A stretch of DNA of 13,948 nt from JABMRP01 sp964444795 (lineage in GTDB: Bacteria > Planctomycetota > Planctomycetia > Pirellulales > Thermoguttaceae). The notes below the pieces were generated by a model, which was not told the DNA's origin, ran no database searches, and worked only from the letters and a program-made list of their open reading frames with translations. The stretch's first letter is position 1. Each line of letters begins with the position of its first letter. The stretch is taken from assembly GCA_964444795.1 (NCBI GenBank), contig CAYUIQ010000228.1, positions 1 to 13,948 on the forward strand. Direction: 5' to 3'. This document shows positions 13,935-13,948 of the stretch, piece by piece. A program made the translations under genes and the position numbers.

Positions 13935-13948
13935 CGTATCTATCGAGT

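Noticed and set aside
1..13948. CRISPR array, tRNA or rRNA genes, integrase or transposase
   Set aside because: No regularly spaced direct repeats, cloverleaf-like segments, or DDE, tyrosine or serine recombinase motifs were seen.

Overview
The window (about 14 kb, GC-rich) reads like a chromosomal segment of a planctomycete, most probably of the Pirellulales type. The grounds are the gene families present: a Tat-exported Gfo/Idh/MocA oxidoreductase, TadG-like pilus-assembly proteins of the planctomycete kind, a DUF6786-type secreted protein, and a ferredoxin with a long insert before its last cysteine. Several genes also have weak Shine-Dalgarno sites, and short palindromic repeats lie between genes. 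The lineage call comes from gene content only.

Layout. 141-812 (+) is a small SAM-dependent methyltransferase. Its stop codon overlaps the stop codon of the convergent TadG block. 3972-809 (-) is a three-gene unit: a secreted protein followed by two tandem TadG-like paralogues that clearly arose by duplication. 4223-4681 (+) is the tRNA adenosine deaminase TadA, unrelated to the Tad pilus ATPase of the same name. 4837-6609 (+) holds a Tat-signal oxidoreductase and a two-cluster ferredoxin, nine bases apart, behind a near-consensus sigma-70 promoter. 6861-8633 (+) is a tightly coupled cassette of three genes that I do not recognise, lower in GC than its surroundings and with its own possible promoter. 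It is the best candidate in the window for an undescribed system. 8776-10059 (+) encodes a DUF6786-like secreted protein, 10177-11352 (+) an M48/Ste24-like membrane metalloprotease with a probable TTG start, and 11731-12618 (+) an HDOD-domain regulator. The convergent dprA gene (13839-12706, -) closes the window.

Repeats. Inverted repeats sit between genes at 1-50, 4739-4805, 10074-10149, 12620-12695 and 13883-13934. They belong to at least four sequence types and resemble REP/BIME-like or small MITE-like elements. One lies in a predicted mRNA leader, one separates a secreted-protein gene from a protease gene, and one fills the gap between two convergent genes, where it could act as a two-way terminator.

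How the genes fit together. Most are ordinary chromosomal genes: tRNA editing, DNA uptake and recombination, regulation, membrane proteolysis, exported redox or sugar chemistry, and surface or pilus-related proteins. I see no integrase, transposase, CRISPR array, tRNA or rRNA gene.
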